Positions 32,508-42,067 of a stretch of 56,218 nt of DNA are shown piece after piece (positions within the stretch are counted from its first letter, which is position 1; each line of letters opens with the position of its first letter). The position numbers and the translations under genes were made by a program. Source of the DNA: an uncultured Lachnospiraceae bacterium (GTDB taxonomy: Bacteria; Bacillota; Clostridia; Lachnospirales; Lachnospiraceae); contig CATXUX010000022.1 of NCBI GenBank assembly GCA_958402795.1, positions 1 through 56,218 of the forward strand, in the 5' to 3' direction. Below the pieces are notes generated by a model that searched no databases, was not told the DNA's origin, and worked only from the letters and a program-made list of their open reading frames with translations.

Positions 32508-33443
32508 ATGAAAAAATACGGCTTTGGAGTAGATATCGGCGGAACGACCTGCAAGATCGGGTTGTTTGATATGACCGGAGAACTTCAGGAAAAGTGGGAG
32601 ATTCCGACAAATACGGAAAACTGTGGGGCGGCGATCCTGGATGACGTCGCGGCAGCCGTGATGGGAAAACTCGGTGAGAGAGGAATTTCAAAATGGGATG
32701 TACAGGGAATCGGACTTGGCGTTCCGGGACCGGTCCGGGAGGACGGAGTCGTACTGAAATGTGTCAATCTTGGCTGGGAAGTCATCAATGTGGAAGAGAT
32801 TCTTCATGAGAAAACAGGCCTTACGGTAAAGGCGGCGAATGACGCGAATGTTGCGGCGCTCGGCGAGATGTGGCAGGGCGGAGGCAAAGGACATGAAAAT
32901 GTGGTGATGGTTACCCTGGGAACCGGAGTCGGCGGCGGGATTATCCTTGGCGGAAAGATTCTGGCTGGCACCCATGGCGCAGGCGGCGAGATCGGCCATA
33001 TGAAAATCCGTAGTGATGAGACGGATGCATGTGGCTGCGGTGGACACGGATGCCTTGAGCAGTATGCGTCGGCTACGGGAATCGTGCGTATGGCGAAGAA
33101 GAAACTGGCGGCAGACACACGGGATACAGTGCTGCGTTCGGTGAAGGATCTGACGGCAAAAGATATCTTCGATCAGGCAAAAAACGGGGATGAGGTTGCA
33201 GCAGAACTGGTAGATGAACTCTGCCGGGAGCTGGGCGGTGCGCTCGCAAAGATCGCCTGCGTGGTGGATCCGGAGATTTTTGTAGTCGGTGGAGGCGTAT
33301 CCAGAGCCGGTGCGATCCTGACTGACGGGATTCAAAAATATTACCGGGAGCAGGTATTCCATGCCTGTGCGGATGCCGAGATTGCACTGGCAACACTCGG
33401 AAATGACGCAGGAATGTACGGCTGTGTCCGCCTGTTGTTTTAA
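32508..33443 (+). CDS. glk: ROK-family glucokinase
   Basis: A 311-residue kinase of the ROK family that phosphorylates glucose, here plausibly the glucose freed by glycogen breakdown. It has the phosphate-binding DIGGTTCKIGLFD at the N-terminus, GLGVPGPV, the catalytic Asp region ANDANVAALGE, the second phosphate motif LGTGVGGGII, and the Zn-binding ROK signature CGCGGHGCLEQYAS. The frame opens at 32415; the ATG at 32508 has AGAGGAGG. nhaC follows after 47 bp and is probably co-transcribed. Confidence 0.93.
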   Translation: MKKYGFGVDIGGTTCKIGLFDMTGELQEKWEIPTNTENCGAAILDDVAAAVMGKLGERGISKWDVQGIGLGVPGPVREDGVVLKCVNLGWEVINVEEILHEKTGLTVKAANDANVAALGEMWQGGGKGHENVVMVTLGTGVGGGIILGGKILAGTHGAGGEIGHMKIRSDETDACGCGGHGCLEQYASATGIVRMAKKKLAADTRDTVLRSVKDLTAKDIFDQAKNGDEVAAELVDELCRELGGALAKIACVVDPEIFVVGGGVSRAGAILTDGIQKYYREQVFHACADAEIALATLGNDAGMYGCVRLLF

Positions 33444-33490
33444 AGAGTACATACAGACCGGGGAATGGGAAGGAGAATGGGGAAAGAGTT

Positions 33491-35002
33491 ATGGATGGCT
33501 CAATGTTTGTTAATACATGGTGGTCGCTTGTACCTGCGGTTCTGGCGATCGTCCTTGCACTTGTCACGAAAGAAGTTTATAGTTCACTCTGTATCGGCGG
33601 AATCGTAGGTGCACTTTTGTATGCAGGATTTCACCCGTGGAATGCATTTGTTACATTTTTTTCTGTAATGCGCGAGAACATGAATCTGAATATTTTGATT
33701 TTTGACGTCCTTCTCGGGATGATCATTGTACTGATGCAGAAATCTGGAGGATCCGGCGCGTATGGCAGATGGGCGGGAACGAAGATACGGACAAAGAAAT
33801 CGGCACAGCTTGCCACGGCAGGACTTGGCGTTTTGATTTTCGTGGATGATTATTTCAACTGCCTTACGGTTGGCTCTGTGATGCGTCCGGTGACGGACCG
33901 GCACAAGGTGTCAAGAGCAAAGCTGGCGTATATTATTGACGCGACGGCGGCTCCGGTCTGCATTATCGCGCCGATTTCAAGCTGGGCGGCTGCGGTAAAT
34001 TCCTATGTGCCGGAAGATGCGGGGATTACAGGCTTTCAACTGTTCCTGCGCACGATTCCGTATAATCTGTATGCGCTGCTGACGCTTGCGATGGTACTGT
34101 ATATTATCCTGACCGGATTCGATTTCGGACAGATGAAGGTTCATGAGAAAAACGCACAGAACGGGGATCTGTTTACAAGCGGCGCAGAAGAATTTGAACA
34201 AACAGCGGAAGACGAGACAAATAAAAAGGGGCGAGTGTCGGATATGATCCTTCCGGTCGCAGTCCTGATCATTTCAGCGGTCGGAGCGATGATCTATACC
34301 GGATATCTTGACGGGGCAACGGATATCGTCACTGCGTTTTCCGGCTGTGATGCGGAGATCAGCCTGATTTTTGCAACAATGGTTACGGTTATTTTTATGA
34401 TGATTTTGTATCTGCCCCGAAAGGTTATCACGTTTCGGGAGTTTATGGACAGTTTTGCGGAAGGGTTCAAACTGATGGTTCCGGCAGTTGCGATCCTGAT
34501 TCTTGCATGGACCTTAAAGGGAATGGGAGATATTCTCGGGATCGCCGGGTTTGTGGAAAGTATTGTCGGCACAAGCATGTCCGCGGGGACTGTCGTGATT
34601 CCGGCGATTATGTTTGTGATTGCGATTTTCCTTGCATTTTCCACGGGGACAAGCTGGGGGACATTTGCGATCCTTGTACCAATCGTGGTGGCAATGTTCC
34701 CGGGTGCAGATCAGCTGGAAATGATGATCATTTCGGTATCAGCGGTACTGGCGGGAGCAGTGTGCGGCGATCATGTTTCTCCGATCTCCGACACCACCAT
34801 TATGTCTTCTTCGGGTGCACAATGTAATCATATAAACCATGTATCGACACAGATGCAGTACGCTGCAGTTGTCGCTGTGGTATGTGCCGCTGGCTATCTG
34901 ATTGCCGGCGTGGTACGTGTATGGTGGATTACGCTGGGACTGAGTCTTCTGATTCTGCTTGGTGTGCTGACGATCATGCGTAAGAGGGAGAATGCCGGGT
35001 GA
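33491..35002 (+). CDS. NhaC-family Na+/H+ antiporter
   Basis: A 503-residue membrane protein with about eleven helices. The conserved NhaC-type segments are FVDDYFNCLTVGSVMRPVTD, STGTSWGTFAILVPI and GDHVSPISDTTIMSS. Members exchange Na+ for H+ or malate/lactate coupled forms (MleN); the exact ions cannot be read from sequence. The middle loop (about residues 225-250) is polar and cytoplasmic. The start at 33491 follows GGAAAGAG. The stop overlaps the GTG start of the next gene. Confidence 0.9.
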   Translation: MDGSMFVNTWWSLVPAVLAIVLALVTKEVYSSLCIGGIVGALLYAGFHPWNAFVTFFSVMRENMNLNILIFDVLLGMIIVLMQKSGGSGAYGRWAGTKIRTKKSAQLATAGLGVLIFVDDYFNCLTVGSVMRPVTDRHKVSRAKLAYIIDATAAPVCIIAPISSWAAAVNSYVPEDAGITGFQLFLRTIPYNLYALLTLAMVLYIILTGFDFGQMKVHEKNAQNGDLFTSGAEEFEQTAEDETNKKGRVSDMILPVAVLIISAVGAMIYTGYLDGATDIVTAFSGCDAEISLIFATMVTVIFMMILYLPRKVITFREFMDSFAEGFKLMVPAVAILILAWTLKGMGDILGIAGFVESIVGTSMSAGTVVIPAIMFVIAIFLAFSTGTSWGTFAILVPIVVAMFPGADQLEMMIISVSAVLAGAVCGDHVSPISDTTIMSSSGAQCNHINHVSTQMQYAAVVAVVCAAGYLIAGVVRVWWITLGLSLLILLGVLTIMRKRENAG

Positions 35003-35664
35003 CAAAGATGAAACGGATTGAAGTACCATATATCGACCAGAGTATCCGGTATCCGACGGGATGCGAGAGCGTTTCGGCGGTGATGCTTCTCCGTTTCCTG
35101 GGATATCCGGTTACAGTGGACTCCTTTATTGACGAAGCACTGGATACAGAAAATTTCGAAATACGGGACGGAGAGCTGTACGGGCCGGATCCGATGAAAT
35201 CGTTCTGCGGCAGTCCCTATGATGCGGATTCATTTGGATGCTACGCACCGGTGATCTGCCGGGCGCTGGACAGAGTGTTTCAGGTGCCGTCTTCTTACGA
35301 GACGGCACCTGAAAGGAAAACGCCGGAGTATGAGGCAGTGAACGAGACGGGAACTCCGATCCGAAAGCTGCTGGAAACCTATATTGACAATGGAATGCCG
35401 GTGATTTTCTGGGCATGTATTGATATGCGTGAACCGGTTATGGGACCGGAATGGAGGCTGACAGACACCGGGGAAACATTCATGTGGATCTCCAATGAAC
35501 ACTGTATGCTGCTGGTGGGGTATGATGAGACCGGATATTATTTTAATGATCCGTATGAAAATCATGGAGTAGTCAGATATCCGAAAGAACTTACCGAGCT
35601 TCGTCATGAAGCACAGTACAGTATGGCTGTAGGAGTGAGAAGAATCAAACGGGAGCAGATGTAA
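34999..35664 (+). CDS. C39-like cysteine peptidase family protein
   Basis: A 221-residue protein of the peptidase C39-like (PF13529 type) family. The nucleophile is the Cys of RYPTGCESVSAVMLLRFLGY and the His that of NEHCMLLVGYD, followed by FNDPYENHG with the third residue. No signal peptide is seen, so secretion is not supported. It begins with a GTG overlapping the antiporter stop (GTGA, 34999-35002) behind AGGGAG; the ATG at 35008 is an alternative. Family call good, substrate unknown. Confidence 0.8.
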   Translation: MTKMKRIEVPYIDQSIRYPTGCESVSAVMLLRFLGYPVTVDSFIDEALDTENFEIRDGELYGPDPMKSFCGSPYDADSFGCYAPVICRALDRVFQVPSSYETAPERKTPEYEAVNETGTPIRKLLETYIDNGMPVIFWACIDMREPVMGPEWRLTDTGETFMWISNEHCMLLVGYDETGYYFNDPYENHGVVRYPKELTELRHEAQYSMAVGVRRIKREQM

Positions 35665-35684
35665 TGTCTGCTCCTGTTTGATTC
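35642..35684. terminator. Long hairpin between convergent genes, probable terminator
   Basis: An 18-bp stem (35642-35659 with 35667-35684, one G-U pair) and a 7-base loop spanning the stop codon of the C39-like gene. It lies 25 bases before the 3' end of asnA on the other strand. No strong U-run follows on either side, so it may act as a barrier or mRNA end protector as well as a terminator. Confidence 0.6.
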
Positions 35685-35709
35685 TCGCAGGCAACGAGAC
35701 CGGCAGAAA

Positions 35710-36720
35710 CTACAGCAGGTGGATTCCATGCTCCCGGGCGGCGGTGAGGACGTCCTCGGGCCAGATAGAAGACTGTACTTCACCGATGTGCGCCTTGCGG
35801 AGGTAGTACATGCAGATCCGTGACTGTCCGATGCCGCCGCCGACCGTGTAAGGAAGTTCCCGGTTCAGGAGTGCTTTCTGGAACGGAAGTTCTGCACGCT
35901 CTTCACATCCCGCTGCTTTTAACTGACGGGCAAGGGATACCTCATCCACACGGATTCCCATGGAAGAAAGCTCCAGCGCAGAATCCAGAACGGGATAATA
36001 TACAATGATATCCCCGTTGAGTTCCCAGTCATCATAGTCCGGTGCGCGTCCGTCATGCCGTTCGCCGGAGGCAAGCACTTTCCCAATCTGGGAAATGAAA
36101 ACCGCTTTTTTTGCCTTTGCGATCCGGTTTTCCCGCTCACGGGGCGGAAGCTCCGGATATAGATTTTCCAGCTCCTGCGAAGTGATAAAAAAGATATCGT
36201 CAGGCAGAAGCGGTTCTATGTAGTTATAGCGCCGCGCCATGTATTCTTCCGTCTCTTTGAGTGCGCCGAATACTTTGCGGACAGTATACTCCAGCGTTTC
36301 CATATTGCGTTCTTCTTTGGAAATCACCTTTTCCCAGTCCCACTGGTCTACATAGATCGAGTGGACGTTGTCAGTGTCTTCGTCTCGCCGGATCGCACTC
36401 ATATCGGTATACAGTCCTTCGCCGGAATGAAAGCCATAATGCTTCAGAGCATAGCGTTTCCACTTTGCCAGAGAATGAACGATCTCGGCGGGCGCTTCCT
36501 CCTGCTCCCGGATGCCAAAAGAAACCGGGCGTTCCACGCCGTTTAAATTGTCATTCAGACCGGTTTCCGGGCGTACGAACAAAGGTGCGGAGACACGTGT
36601 CAGATGCAGTGTCTTCGCGAGCGCACGTTCAAAATGGTCTTTTACTTCTTTGATGGCGACCTCTGTCTCGCGGATCGTCAGAGGGGAAGAGTAACCCTCC
36701 GGAATAATCAGATGTTCCAT
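35710..36720 (-). CDS. asnA: Aspartate-ammonia ligase (asparagine synthetase A)
   Basis: A 336-residue class II synthetase-like enzyme making asparagine from aspartate, ammonia and ATP. Typical AsnA sequence includes FVRPETGLNDNLNGVERPV, YTDMSAIRRDE, SIYVDQWDWEKVI and, near the end, PYTVGGGIGQSRICMYYL. Length is normal (about 330-345). The ATG at 36720 follows AAAGGAG. It is transcribed from its own promoter, divergent from the DUF4203-like gene and convergent with the C39-like gene. Confidence 0.96.
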   Translation of the reverse strand: MEHLIIPEGYSSPLTIRETEVAIKEVKDHFERALAKTLHLTRVSAPLFVRPETGLNDNLNGVERPVSFGIREQEEAPAEIVHSLAKWKRYALKHYGFHSGEGLYTDMSAIRRDEDTDNVHSIYVDQWDWEKVISKEERNMETLEYTVRKVFGALKETEEYMARRYNYIEPLLPDDIFFITSQELENLYPELPPRERENRIAKAKKAVFISQIGKVLASGERHDGRAPDYDDWELNGDIIVYYPVLDSALELSSMGIRVDEVSLARQLKAAGCEERAELPFQKALLNRELPYTVGGGIGQSRICMYYLRKAHIGEVQSSIWPEDVLTAAREHGIHLL

Positions 36721-36766
36721 ATTGTAAACTCCTTTGCTTTGATATCAAACGGTTCATACTTATCTT

Positions 36767-36795
36767 ATTCTAATGATTCTGAAAATAAAAGTCAA
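36767..36795 (-). promoter_or_regulatory. Promoter for asnA
   Basis: Read on the minus strand: TTGACT (36795-36790), a 17-bp spacer and TAGAAT (36772-36767), about 47 bp before the asnA ATG. Confidence 0.65.
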
Positions 36796-36893
36796 TGGAA
36801 ACAAAAAAGAATAAAAGAACAGGTTCTGTGCGATCCTGACCTGCAATTGTTACAAAAATATTACAAAATCGACATAAAAATCCAAAGAGTATC

Positions 36894-36922
36894 TTGTACA
36901 TTGGAGAAAAACTTGATAGAAT
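36894..36922 (+). promoter_or_regulatory. Promoter for the DUF4203-like gene
   Basis: TTGTAC (36894-36899), a 17-bp spacer and TAGAAT (36917-36922), 48 bp before the ATG at 36970. It is divergent from the asnA promoter; about 100 AT-rich bases lie between them. Confidence 0.65.
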
Positions 36923-36969
36923 GGATTTGGGTAAGAGGAAGAGTAGTCAATAATTAAGGAGAGGAAAAC

Positions 36970-37818
36970 ATGAACGAGATTACATATAATTATGCGAAGG
37001 AACTGGAGACACTTTTCGAATCCTATGGACTGGATGGGATGATAAACCGTATGCAGCTGGCAGAGGTCATACAGACTGCTTTGACGGTGACTGTAGTGGC
37101 GGGATTGCTTCTTGGCTTTTTCGGACTGAAGCTGATCCGGGTCTGGGGAGCGCTCCTCGGATTTGTAATTGGCTGCGCGGGAGGAGCGGCTGTGGGAATC
37201 GTCCTTGGACAGAATACACAAGTGGTTTTGATCATCGCCGGTGTAGCCGGATTGGTTGTTGCAATACTATGCGCGGTATTGCGGAGGATTTCTGCTTTTC
37301 TGGTATCGCTGGTTTCCGGCATCGGGGTCTGCGCGGCAGTTCTGGAGCCTCAGGAGTTGACGCCTGTATTGATCTGCGCGGGTGTCGGCTTGGTCTTGGC
37401 GATTCTGGCAGTGGTGTGCAAAGAGCCGGTCATCATGGTTCTGACGGGAGTAGCGGGCGCGTTCGCCGCGGGGCAGGTGATCGCCGTTTACTTTGCACTC
37501 GACGGACAGACCGGACAAATCGTATTGGTTGCCATATTGGCGGCACTTGGAATTGTTGTACAGTTTTTGATGGAATCCGGAAGGCGTAAGAGAAGAAATC
37601 TGAAAAAGGCAGCGGAGATCCGTCAGCATAATTCCACGGCGAATGTGGTGGAGCGTGCAAGAGCTGTGATGGAGGATCTGGACGATCTGCCGGAAGAAGC
37701 AGACATCACATTTTTGGATATAGACGAGACAGAAGAAGGCGAAGACGGAGAAAAACCGGAAGATGCGGAGGATGACATTTTGTTTCTGGATGACGATGAT
37801 GAGGAAGAGGACAGATAA
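36970..37818 (+). CDS. DUF4203/TM7S3-like membrane protein with acidic tail
   Basis: A 282-residue protein with about seven Gly/Ala-rich membrane helices between residues 35 and 205, resembling the DUF4203 (TM7S3/TM198-like) family. A cytoplasmic C-terminal tail follows, basic at first (SGRRKRRNLKKAAEI) and then extremely acidic (about residues 235-282, dominated by Asp and Glu). No catalytic motif is visible. It has its own promoter; the start at 36970 follows AAGGAGAGG. Function unknown. Confidence 0.7.
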   Translation: MNEITYNYAKELETLFESYGLDGMINRMQLAEVIQTALTVTVVAGLLLGFFGLKLIRVWGALLGFVIGCAGGAAVGIVLGQNTQVVLIIAGVAGLVVAILCAVLRRISAFLVSLVSGIGVCAAVLEPQELTPVLICAGVGLVLAILAVVCKEPVIMVLTGVAGAFAAGQVIAVYFALDGQTGQIVLVAILAALGIVVQFLMESGRRKRRNLKKAAEIRQHNSTANVVERARAVMEDLDDLPEEADITFLDIDETEEGEDGEKPEDAEDDILFLDDDDEEEDR

Positions 37819-37923
37819 AGAATAGATCCAAAGACACGGGAAAGAATATACGGTAAACGGAAAAACAAAACGCGTTTATGATATATTCTCCGGCAGGACA
37901 CGCAGGAGAAAGGGGGAATTGCC

Positions 37924-38748
37924 GTGAAGATCGATATGCATTGTCATGTAAAAGAGGGATCCATAGACAGCAAAGTGGGCGTGGAGGAATACATTACGAT
38001 TCTGGAACGCAAAGGGTTTCAGGGAATGGTGATCACGGACCACAATACGTATAACGGATATCGTTACTGGAAAGACCATATCAAAGGAAAACGGCACAAG
38101 GACTTTGTTGTGCTCAAAGGGATTGAATATGATACAAGAGACGCCGGACATATCCTTGTGATCATGCCGGAAGGTGTGAAGATGCGTCTGCTGGAACTGC
38201 GCGGAATGCGCGTTTCCAAACTGATCGATCTGGTTCACCGCAACGGAGGCGTACTGGGACCGGCCCATCCGTATGGCGAGAAGTATATGAGTTACGCACA
38301 TTCAAAAGGATATTACAAAGCGCCGGAACTGGTCAAAAGATTTGATTTTATAGAAGGATACAACTGCTGCGAAGCTGCCGGAGTAAATGCGAAAGCGATG
38401 AAGATGGCGGAAAAATACGGAAAGGTCGTAACGGGCGGAAGTGACGCCCACAAGCCGGACTGCGTGGGGAGGGGGTACACGATCCTTCCCGAACCGGTAA
38501 CATGTGAGACAGAGCTGATTTCCATGATCCACAGAAAAACGGCGCTGAAAGTCGGCGGGACGTATTATAACAAGACGACGAAGGAAAAGATGGGGAAGAT
38601 CAACAAGGCTCTCGTATATTCGTTCTGGATTTATAATAAGAGCGGGGAACTGGCGCGGCGTCACAGACGAAACACGAAGATGGAGCAGGAGAACCCGATC
38701 GACCCGATCGATCCGGTTGAATTATACTATACCGGAATGCGGTATTAG
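37924..38748 (+). CDS. PHP-domain metal-dependent phosphoesterase
   Basis: A 274-residue PHP-family hydrolase with the metal-ligand motifs in order: MHCHVKEGS, ITDHNTYNG, KGIEYDT, AHPYGE and GGSDAHKPD. Such proteins cleave phosphoesters such as nucleoside 3',5'-bisphosphates or histidinol phosphate; the substrate here is unknown. The start is a GTG at 37924 behind AAAGGGGG. The last 27 bases overlap, tail to tail, the 3' end of the AraC regulator gene on the other strand. Confidence 0.85.
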   Translation: MKIDMHCHVKEGSIDSKVGVEEYITILERKGFQGMVITDHNTYNGYRYWKDHIKGKRHKDFVVLKGIEYDTRDAGHILVIMPEGVKMRLLELRGMRVSKLIDLVHRNGGVLGPAHPYGEKYMSYAHSKGYYKAPELVKRFDFIEGYNCCEAAGVNAKAMKMAEKYGKVVTGGSDAHKPDCVGRGYTILPEPVTCETELISMIHRKTALKVGGTYYNKTTKEKMGKINKALVYSFWIYNKSGELARRHRRNTKMEQENPIDPIDPVELYYTGMRY

Positions 38749-39627
38749 GCGGCTGCCGGTGCGGAATTCTCCGGGAGTCTGCCCATATTTCCTGCGGAAC
38801 AGCCGGTTAAAGTAGGAGAGGTTCTCAAAGCCGGATTGTATGGCAATCTCCAGAATACTGCTGTCAGTGGTTGTCAAAAGCCGCGCGGCGATGGTCAGGC
38901 GGTACGAGTTCAGATATTCAATGAAACTCATACTCATATGCTGCCGAAAAAATTTCATAAAATGAGATTTGCTGTAGTGTGTGATCTTCGCCATGTCATC
39001 AATCGAGATCGGCTCAGAATAATGCTCTTCTACATACCGCAAAATGGTCTTTATCTTTTCCAGAGATTTTGTGTCCGGACGGGTAACAGGACCGGTGGTC
39101 TTCCGGTTCTGGACAAGATAGTAGAAGAACTGGAACAGCCAGCCTTTTACGGCAAGCTGATATCCATCCGGCCGCAGATCGCAGAGCCGGTCGATGTTTT
39201 CGATGCAGGAAGCAATGTCTGTGTAGTAGGACAGAGCAGGGGTAAAAACGGTTTCTACGGGCAGATTTCCGCATACGAGCGGGTGGATATACTGTGCGGC
39301 ACAGAGGTCCTGCCCGCCACAGATGAGCATGGAAGGATCCAGAAGGATATTTTCGTACTCCATGGTGCAGCAGTCTTTCTGCCGGATCGCGTGGAGCTGG
39401 CCGGGCAGGACAAGGACGATATCCCCGGCGCCGACAGAATAATCCGTCAGATTTACCGATACGGTTCCCACTCCGCGCTTAATAACGATCAGCTCCATTT
39501 CTTCATGCCAGTGCAGCGGTATTTGTGTGAAATCAAGCGGGATGGAGCAGAGGTAAGTATTATATGGAAATTCCGCACTGGTGTGGAATATATTTTCATG
39601 ATAATTCTGGTATTCATTCATATTCAA
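38722..39627 (-). CDS. AraC-family transcriptional regulator
   Basis: A regulator of about 301 residues with an N-terminal cupin-like sensor (PLHWHEEMELIVIKRGVGTV) and a C-terminal AraC/XylS DNA-binding domain. The first helix-turn-helix is ISIDDMAKITHYSKSHFMKF and the second ILEIAIQSGFENLSYFNRLF, ending in YGQTPGEFR. The frame extends to 39675, but a strong GAGGAGGG sits seven bases before a TTG at 39627, chosen here; ATG 39621 is close. It is divergent from glycogen phosphorylase, so control of glgP-malQ by a sugar is a fair inference. Confidence 0.88.
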   Translation of the reverse strand: MNMNEYQNYHENIFHTSAEFPYNTYLCSIPLDFTQIPLHWHEEMELIVIKRGVGTVSVNLTDYSVGAGDIVLVLPGQLHAIRQKDCCTMEYENILLDPSMLICGGQDLCAAQYIHPLVCGNLPVETVFTPALSYYTDIASCIENIDRLCDLRPDGYQLAVKGWLFQFFYYLVQNRKTTGPVTRPDTKSLEKIKTILRYVEEHYSEPISIDDMAKITHYSKSHFMKFFRQHMSMSFIEYLNSYRLTIAARLLTTTDSSILEIAIQSGFENLSYFNRLFRRKYGQTPGEFRTGSRLIPHSGIV

Positions 39628-39785
39628 GGCATGTCCCTCCTCTATATACGTATACGTGACGTATGCAGTATTCATGTATGATCAAAGATGATAGTATTGT
39701 ACTATATTTCAAGAGTATTTTGCAAGAAATATATTCCAAGGTGAATTATAATAACGATAAGATTCAGAAAGGAGTGCCATGTACT

Positions 39786-42041
39786 ATGAACATGCAGGAT
39801 TTACTACAGCAGAAATTAGGAAAAGGAATCGCGCAGGCTTCCAATAAAGAAATTTATGAGGCTCTGTTGACGATCGTGCAGGAGATGGCGAAAGAGAAAG
39901 AAGCGCCGCAGAAGAAGAAAAAAGTGTATTATATTTCAGCAGAATTTTTGATCGGAAAATTACTGTCCAACAATATGATCAATCTGGGGATTTATGATGA
40001 GGTGCGGGAAGTTCTTGCAAAGAACGGAAAAGATATCTGTGAAATTGAAGAGATAGAACCGGAACCGTCTCTTGGAAACGGCGGTCTGGGACGTCTGGCA
40101 GCATGTTTTCTGGATTCCATTGCGACACTGGGATTAAGCGGCGACGGAATTGGCCTGAACTATCATCTGGGACTCTTTAAGCAGGAGTTTGAAAATGGAC
40201 TGCAGAAAGAAACCCCGAATCCATGGCTGGAAGAAAAAAGCTGGCTTACAAAGACAGATGTGTCATATCCGGTATCTTTCCGCGGACTGACGGTACATTC
40301 CCGCATGTATGATATTGAGGTGACAGGTTACAATAACGGAACGAATAAACTGCATTTGTTTGATATTGATTCTGTAGATGAGACAATCGTGAAAGATGGA
40401 ATTGATTTTGATAAAGAGGACATTGAAAAGAACCTGACGCTGTTCCTTTATCCGGATGACAGTGATGAGAGCGGCCGCCAGCTGCGTATCTACCAGCAGT
40501 ATTTTATGGTGAGCAACGGCGCAAGACTGATTCTGGATGAATGTGAGAAGCGTGGATGCACGCTGCATGATCTGCCGGACTATGCAGTGATCCAGATCAA
40601 TGACACACATCCGACGATGGTGATCCCGGAACTGATCCGTCTGCTGACAGAACGCGGCATCGAGATGGATGAGGCAATCGAGATCGTATCAAAGACCTGT
40701 GCGTACACGAACCACACAATTCTTGCAGAAGCGCTGGAGAAATGGCCGATAGATTACCTGAAGAAGGTCGTGCCGCAGCTTGTCCCGATCATTGAAGTGC
40801 TGGACGATAAAGTGAGAAGAAAATATGCAGACGAGCGGGTGGCAATCATTGACCGGAACGATACGGTACACATGGCGCATATTGATATCCACTACGGCTT
40901 CAGTGTAAACGGTGTTGCCGCGCTGCACACGGAAATTCTGAAAAATACAGAACTGCATCCGTTCTACGAGATTTATCCGGAGAAGTTCAACAATAAGACA
41001 AACGGAATCACATTCCGCCGCTGGCTGCTCCACTGTGATCCCGAGCTGGCTGCGCTTCTCGATGAGAAGATCGGAACCGGATACAGAGCTGATGCAAATG
41101 AGCTGGAGAAACTGATGGAGTACAAAGATGATACAGATACGCTGAACCGTCTTCTTGCGGTCAAGAAGGACAATAAGGCAGCAGTCTGCGACTATCTCAG
41201 AAAGACACAGGGCGTGGAACTTAATCCGGACTCGATTTTTGATATTCAGGTAAAACGTCTGCATGAATACAAGCGCCAGCAGATGAATGCACTGTATGTG
41301 ATCCATAAATATCTGGAGATCAAGGACGGGAAGATTCCTACTACACCGATTACCGTGATCTTCGGGGCAAAAGCAGCTCCGGCTTATGTGATCGCAAAGG
41401 ATATCATTCATTTGATCCTCTGCCTGCAGGAACTGATCAACAGCGATCCGGAGGTAAGCCCATACCTGAAAGTCGTGATGGTGGAAAATTACAATGTAAC
41501 AAAGGCGGAAAAACTGATTCCGGCGTGCGACATTTCCGAGCAGATTTCTCTTGCGTCCAAAGAGGCGAGCGGAACCGGAAATATGAAATTTATGCTCAAC
41601 GGCGCTGTTACACTTGGCACGGACGACGGGGCGAATGTGGAAATTCATGAGCTGGTCGGAGATGAGAATATCTATGTATTCGGCGCCACCAGTGAAGAGG
41701 TCATCGAACATTATGAAAAGGCAGATTATGTATCCAGAGAGTATTACGAGAAGGATGAAGATATCCGCCGGGCAGTAGACTTTATCACCAGTGAAGAGAT
41801 GCTGGAGATCGGACAGGAGGAGAACCTGCAAAGACTGCAGGATGAGTTGCTGAACAAGGACTGGTTCATGACGCTGCTTGACTTCAAGGATTATACGGCA
41901 AAGAAAGAAGAAGCGCTGAAAGCATACGAGAACCGGGAAGAGTGGGCGAAGAAGATGCTTGTCAATATTGCAAAGGCAGGATATTTTTCTTCTGATCGGA
42001 CCATCGAGGAGTATAACCGGGACATCTGGCATCTTCAGTAA
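39786..42041 (+). CDS. glgP: Glycogen/maltodextrin phosphorylase
   Basis: A 751-residue GT35 phosphorylase that releases glucose-1-phosphate from alpha-1,4-glucans. The pyridoxal-phosphate Lys is K601 in SGTGNMKFMLNGAVTLGT. Other signatures are EPSLGNGGLGRLAACFLDS, QINDTHPTMVIPEL and VKRLHEYKRQQMN. It is somewhat shorter than the 800-residue E. coli enzymes. The frame opens at 39663, but the ATG at 39786 behind AAAGGAG starts the family-like N-terminus. A TATAAT at 39747-39752 could be its -10 box, with no good -35. malQ follows after 26 bp. Confidence 0.95.
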   Translation: MNMQDLLQQKLGKGIAQASNKEIYEALLTIVQEMAKEKEAPQKKKKVYYISAEFLIGKLLSNNMINLGIYDEVREVLAKNGKDICEIEEIEPEPSLGNGGLGRLAACFLDSIATLGLSGDGIGLNYHLGLFKQEFENGLQKETPNPWLEEKSWLTKTDVSYPVSFRGLTVHSRMYDIEVTGYNNGTNKLHLFDIDSVDETIVKDGIDFDKEDIEKNLTLFLYPDDSDESGRQLRIYQQYFMVSNGARLILDECEKRGCTLHDLPDYAVIQINDTHPTMVIPELIRLLTERGIEMDEAIEIVSKTCAYTNHTILAEALEKWPIDYLKKVVPQLVPIIEVLDDKVRRKYADERVAIIDRNDTVHMAHIDIHYGFSVNGVAALHTEILKNTELHPFYEIYPEKFNNKTNGITFRRWLLHCDPELAALLDEKIGTGYRADANELEKLMEYKDDTDTLNRLLAVKKDNKAAVCDYLRKTQGVELNPDSIFDIQVKRLHEYKRQQMNALYVIHKYLEIKDGKIPTTPITVIFGAKAAPAYVIAKDIIHLILCLQELINSDPEVSPYLKVVMVENYNVTKAEKLIPACDISEQISLASKEASGTGNMKFMLNGAVTLGTDDGANVEIHELVGDENIYVFGATSEEVIEHYEKADYVSREYYEKDEDIRRAVDFITSEEMLEIGQEENLQRLQDELLNKDWFMTLLDFKDYTAKKEEALKAYENREEWAKKMLVNIAKAGYFSSDRTIEEYNRDIWHLQ

Positions 42042-42067
42042 GGAAGTCACAAAAAGGAGAGTAAAAA

